58,682 nucleotides of DNA from CAISIP01 sp038326025. GTDB lineage: Bacteria; Pseudomonadota; Gammaproteobacteria; Burkholderiales; Burkholderiaceae_C. Both the position numbers and the translations under genes were made by a program. The stretch spans positions 1-58,682 of the forward strand of contig JBBQJP010000025.1 of the NCBI GenBank assembly GCA_038326025.1. Reading direction: 5' to 3'. Positions 58,606 to 58,682 of this stretch are shown here, piece after piece. Below the pieces are notes generated by a model that searched no databases, was not told where the DNA came from, and saw nothing but the letters and a program-made list of their open reading frames with translations. Numbering within the stretch: position 1 is the first letter of the stretch; each line of letters begins with the position of its first letter.

Positions 58606-58682
58606 ATGACGAATACGACAAAGAGGGCGCGTTACACGCTCGAGTTCAAGCAAGAGGCGGTGCGGCTGGTTGAAGGAGGCCA
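58606..58682 (+). CDS. IS3-family transposase OrfA, N-terminal start (runs off right edge)
   Basis: From ATG 58606 the frame reads MTNTTKRARYTLEFKQEAVR and then LVEGG, the helix-turn-helix N-terminus of IS3-type OrfA (TnpA). An AAGGAG ribosome site lies 8-13 bp upstream. TGACCTTGCCCGCGAAAAACG at 58543 resembles an IS3 left inverted repeat and probably marks the element end. The rest lies outside the window. Confidence 0.85.
   Translation, partial: MTNTTKRARYTLEFKQEAVRLVEGG

Noticed and set aside
58211..58621. A 136-codon minus-strand frame at the right edge
   Set aside because: It overlaps the IS3 end and OrfA start, and its composition is unlike a real protein.

Overview
The window looks like a chromosomal segment of a GC-rich betaproteobacterium, most likely Burkholderiales. 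The evidence is the gene order ilvB-ilvH-ilvC-pssA-leuA, the ECF sigma-DUF3619-DUF3106-RDD block divergent from ilvB, the neighbouring aat/bpt N-degron genes, and rnhA-methyltransferase-mltD and ffs-dnaX-ybaB-recR arranged as in that order. The species cannot be named from sequence alone. Mobile DNA sits at both ends, and the middle is mostly core metabolism with one accessory locus.

Left edge (1-3383): remains of an island next to tRNA-Arg(TCT). It holds a P4-type integrase, repeated TGACGGTA motifs, an IS256 transposase scrap, and a DapA-family gene cut off by an IS21-type element that runs out of the window. Two tRNA genes (Pro-TGG, Arg-TCT) mark the return to the core chromosome.

3665-26993: core genes. 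aat, bpt and an IclR regulator overlap by start/stop codons. Then come pbpG, two adjacent and different leuA genes with a leucine-codon attenuator, pssA, and ilvC-ilvH-ilvB with a structured ilvB-ilvH spacer. A divergent sigma-factor block follows, then dgkA, a LOG-family gene, glnB, nadE, a GNAT-like DUF482 gene, a GST, a lipase-like hydrolase, and divergent soluble and membrane pyrophosphatases (ppa, hppA).

27097-33793: the most unusual locus. One operon encodes four exported proteins: a 494-residue Asn/Gly-rich low-complexity protein, a small protein, a periplasmic C39 cysteine peptidase, and a repeat protein. Divergent to it are an outer-membrane beta-barrel with an N-terminal coiled coil and a sigma-54 activator with a VpsR-like degenerate receiver. 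A GG-N10-GC sigma-54 promoter precedes the operon. The parts resemble a rearranged, distant relative of the Pseudomonas Fap functional-amyloid system. I propose a sigma-54-controlled surface-fibre or matrix export system.

33860-37061: a scar region of transposase and acyl-CoA dehydrogenase remnants with small DUF4345, SWIB and CBS genes. 37062-54589: an aldehyde dehydrogenase, molybdenum cofactor genes (moaA, mobA, moeA), an RND efflux pair whose adaptor has a large Gly/Ala-rich insertion, rnhA, a methyltransferase, mltD, an orphan ABC binding protein, a MAPEG protein, recR, ybaB, and dnaX with an A9 slippery run.

54672-58682: the 4.5S (SRP) RNA gene ffs, followed directly by a second tyrosine recombinase. 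A small winged-helix-like regulator, a short ORF, a largely non-coding stretch with about 124-bp repeats, and the start of an IS3 element follow. This is probably one end of an island inserted at the 3' end of ffs.
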